Shown here: positions 33,534-33,673 of the stretch, piece after piece
Layout of the letters: each line of letters opens with the position of its first letter
Numbering within the stretch: position 1 is the first letter of the stretch
NCBI RefSeq assembly: GCF_008802405.1
Contig: NZ_VZDO01000029.1
Location: forward strand, 1 to 33,673
Reading direction: 5' to 3'
From: Plantimonas leprariae
GTDB taxonomy: Bacteria > Pseudomonadota > Alphaproteobacteria > Rhizobiales > Rhizobiaceae
Length of the DNA: 33,673 bases
Made by a program: the position numbers and the translations under genes
Notes under the pieces: generated by a model
The model's input: the letters and a program-made list of their open reading frames with translations, nothing else
Told to the model about the DNA's origin: nothing
Databases searched by the model: none

Positions 33534-33673
33534 TGGACCGCGACGCGGTCGCGGCGATCGCTGGGCGCATTCGCGTTCGCGATTATACAGTCGGCATCAT
33601 CGGGCTCGGCTATGTCGGTATTCCGCTGGCGCTGACCGCCTGCCGTGCCGGCTTCCGGGTGATCGGTTTCGAC
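33533..33673 (+). CDS. Nucleotide-sugar dehydrogenase, N-terminal end (partial)
   Basis: Only the first 47 residues are inside the window. After a 17-residue leader comes a Rossmann beta-alpha unit VGIIGLGYVGIPLAL with GLGYVG at residues 24-29, the hallmark of UDP-glucose/UDP-GlcNAc/GDP-mannose dehydrogenases. A second strand follows (FRVIGFD), ending in the Asp that contacts NAD ribose. These enzymes oxidise a sugar nucleotide to the uronic acid for polysaccharide synthesis. The exact substrate cannot be told from this piece. The ATG overlaps the SDR stop by one base (TGATG), so translation is likely coupled. Confidence 0.85.
   Translation, partial: MDRDAVAAIAGRIRVRDYTVGIIGLGYVGIPLALTACRAGFRVIGFD

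Noticed and set aside
1-33673. tRNA, rRNA, CRISPR, transposase, phage or toxin-antitoxin genes
   Set aside because: None was seen. All gaps are shorter than 200 bp, with no cloverleaf-like or repeat-spacer pattern, and no transposase or integrase motifs were found in the translated frames.

Overview
The window reads as ordinary core chromosome of a high-GC alphaproteobacterium, most likely of the order Hyphomicrobiales (Rhizobiales). The pointers are the hisS-hisZ-hisG order with a short-form HisG, a plant-type GshA, DUF1127 and CsbD small proteins, a Cys-type KdsA, two YkuD L,D-transpeptidases, and a perfect EcfG-type stress promoter (GGAAC-N16-CGTT). Genus cannot be fixed from the sequence. 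There are 35 complete or nearly complete genes plus two cut by the window edges. No rRNA, tRNA, CRISPR array, insertion sequence, phage gene or attachment site was seen. No gene-free stretch exceeds 200 bases.

Layout. 1-2510: the tail of a response regulator, a small membrane protein, then a minus-strand pair (y4iL-like catalase, metallo-beta-lactamase-fold hydrolase). 2634-6453: a tightly overlapping minus-strand operon for a three-subunit molybdenum aldehyde oxidoreductase of the PaoABC type. 6553-9886: Na+/H+ antiporter, DNA polymerase IV, a host-attachment-family protein and a small acidic protein. 9895-12878: xseA and a LysR regulator, with a DUF1127 gene read the other way across a shared control region. 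12946-17368: a minus-strand run with a CorC/HlyC-like CBS protein, an unknown Ala-rich protein, gshA and rsmE. 17453-21363: a plus-strand run with an SDR enzyme, a TSUP transporter, a stress-type CsbD protein, fumC and a DoxX protein. 21354-25527: hisG, hisZ, hisS and tag on the minus strand. 25690-27503: two L,D-transpeptidases in tandem. 27554-31647: solitary glcF, a DUF2934 protein, kdsA, a Sel1-repeat protein and an endonuclease III-like glycosylase. 31847-33673: SMP-30 lactonase, SDR, and the start of a nucleotide-sugar dehydrogenase.

Working together: HisG needs HisZ as its regulatory partner, and both are chained to HisS. GshA supplies glutathione. KdsA (LPS core), the two L,D-transpeptidases (peptidoglycan) and the nucleotide-sugar dehydrogenase concern the cell envelope. 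DinB, XseA, Tag and the Nth-like enzyme are DNA maintenance functions scattered through the window.

The clearest anomaly is a 354-bp AT-rich patch with alien codon use inside hisS (about 23795-24148). It coincides with the insertion domain that in other HisRS enzymes lies against the tRNA acceptor stem. Other points of interest are the EcfG promoter and hairpin leader of the csbD-like gene, a dyad between lysR and the DUF1127 gene, the in-frame hisS/hisZ junction, and a PaoABC-type enzyme without an export signal. I did not find a convincing wholly new multi-gene system.
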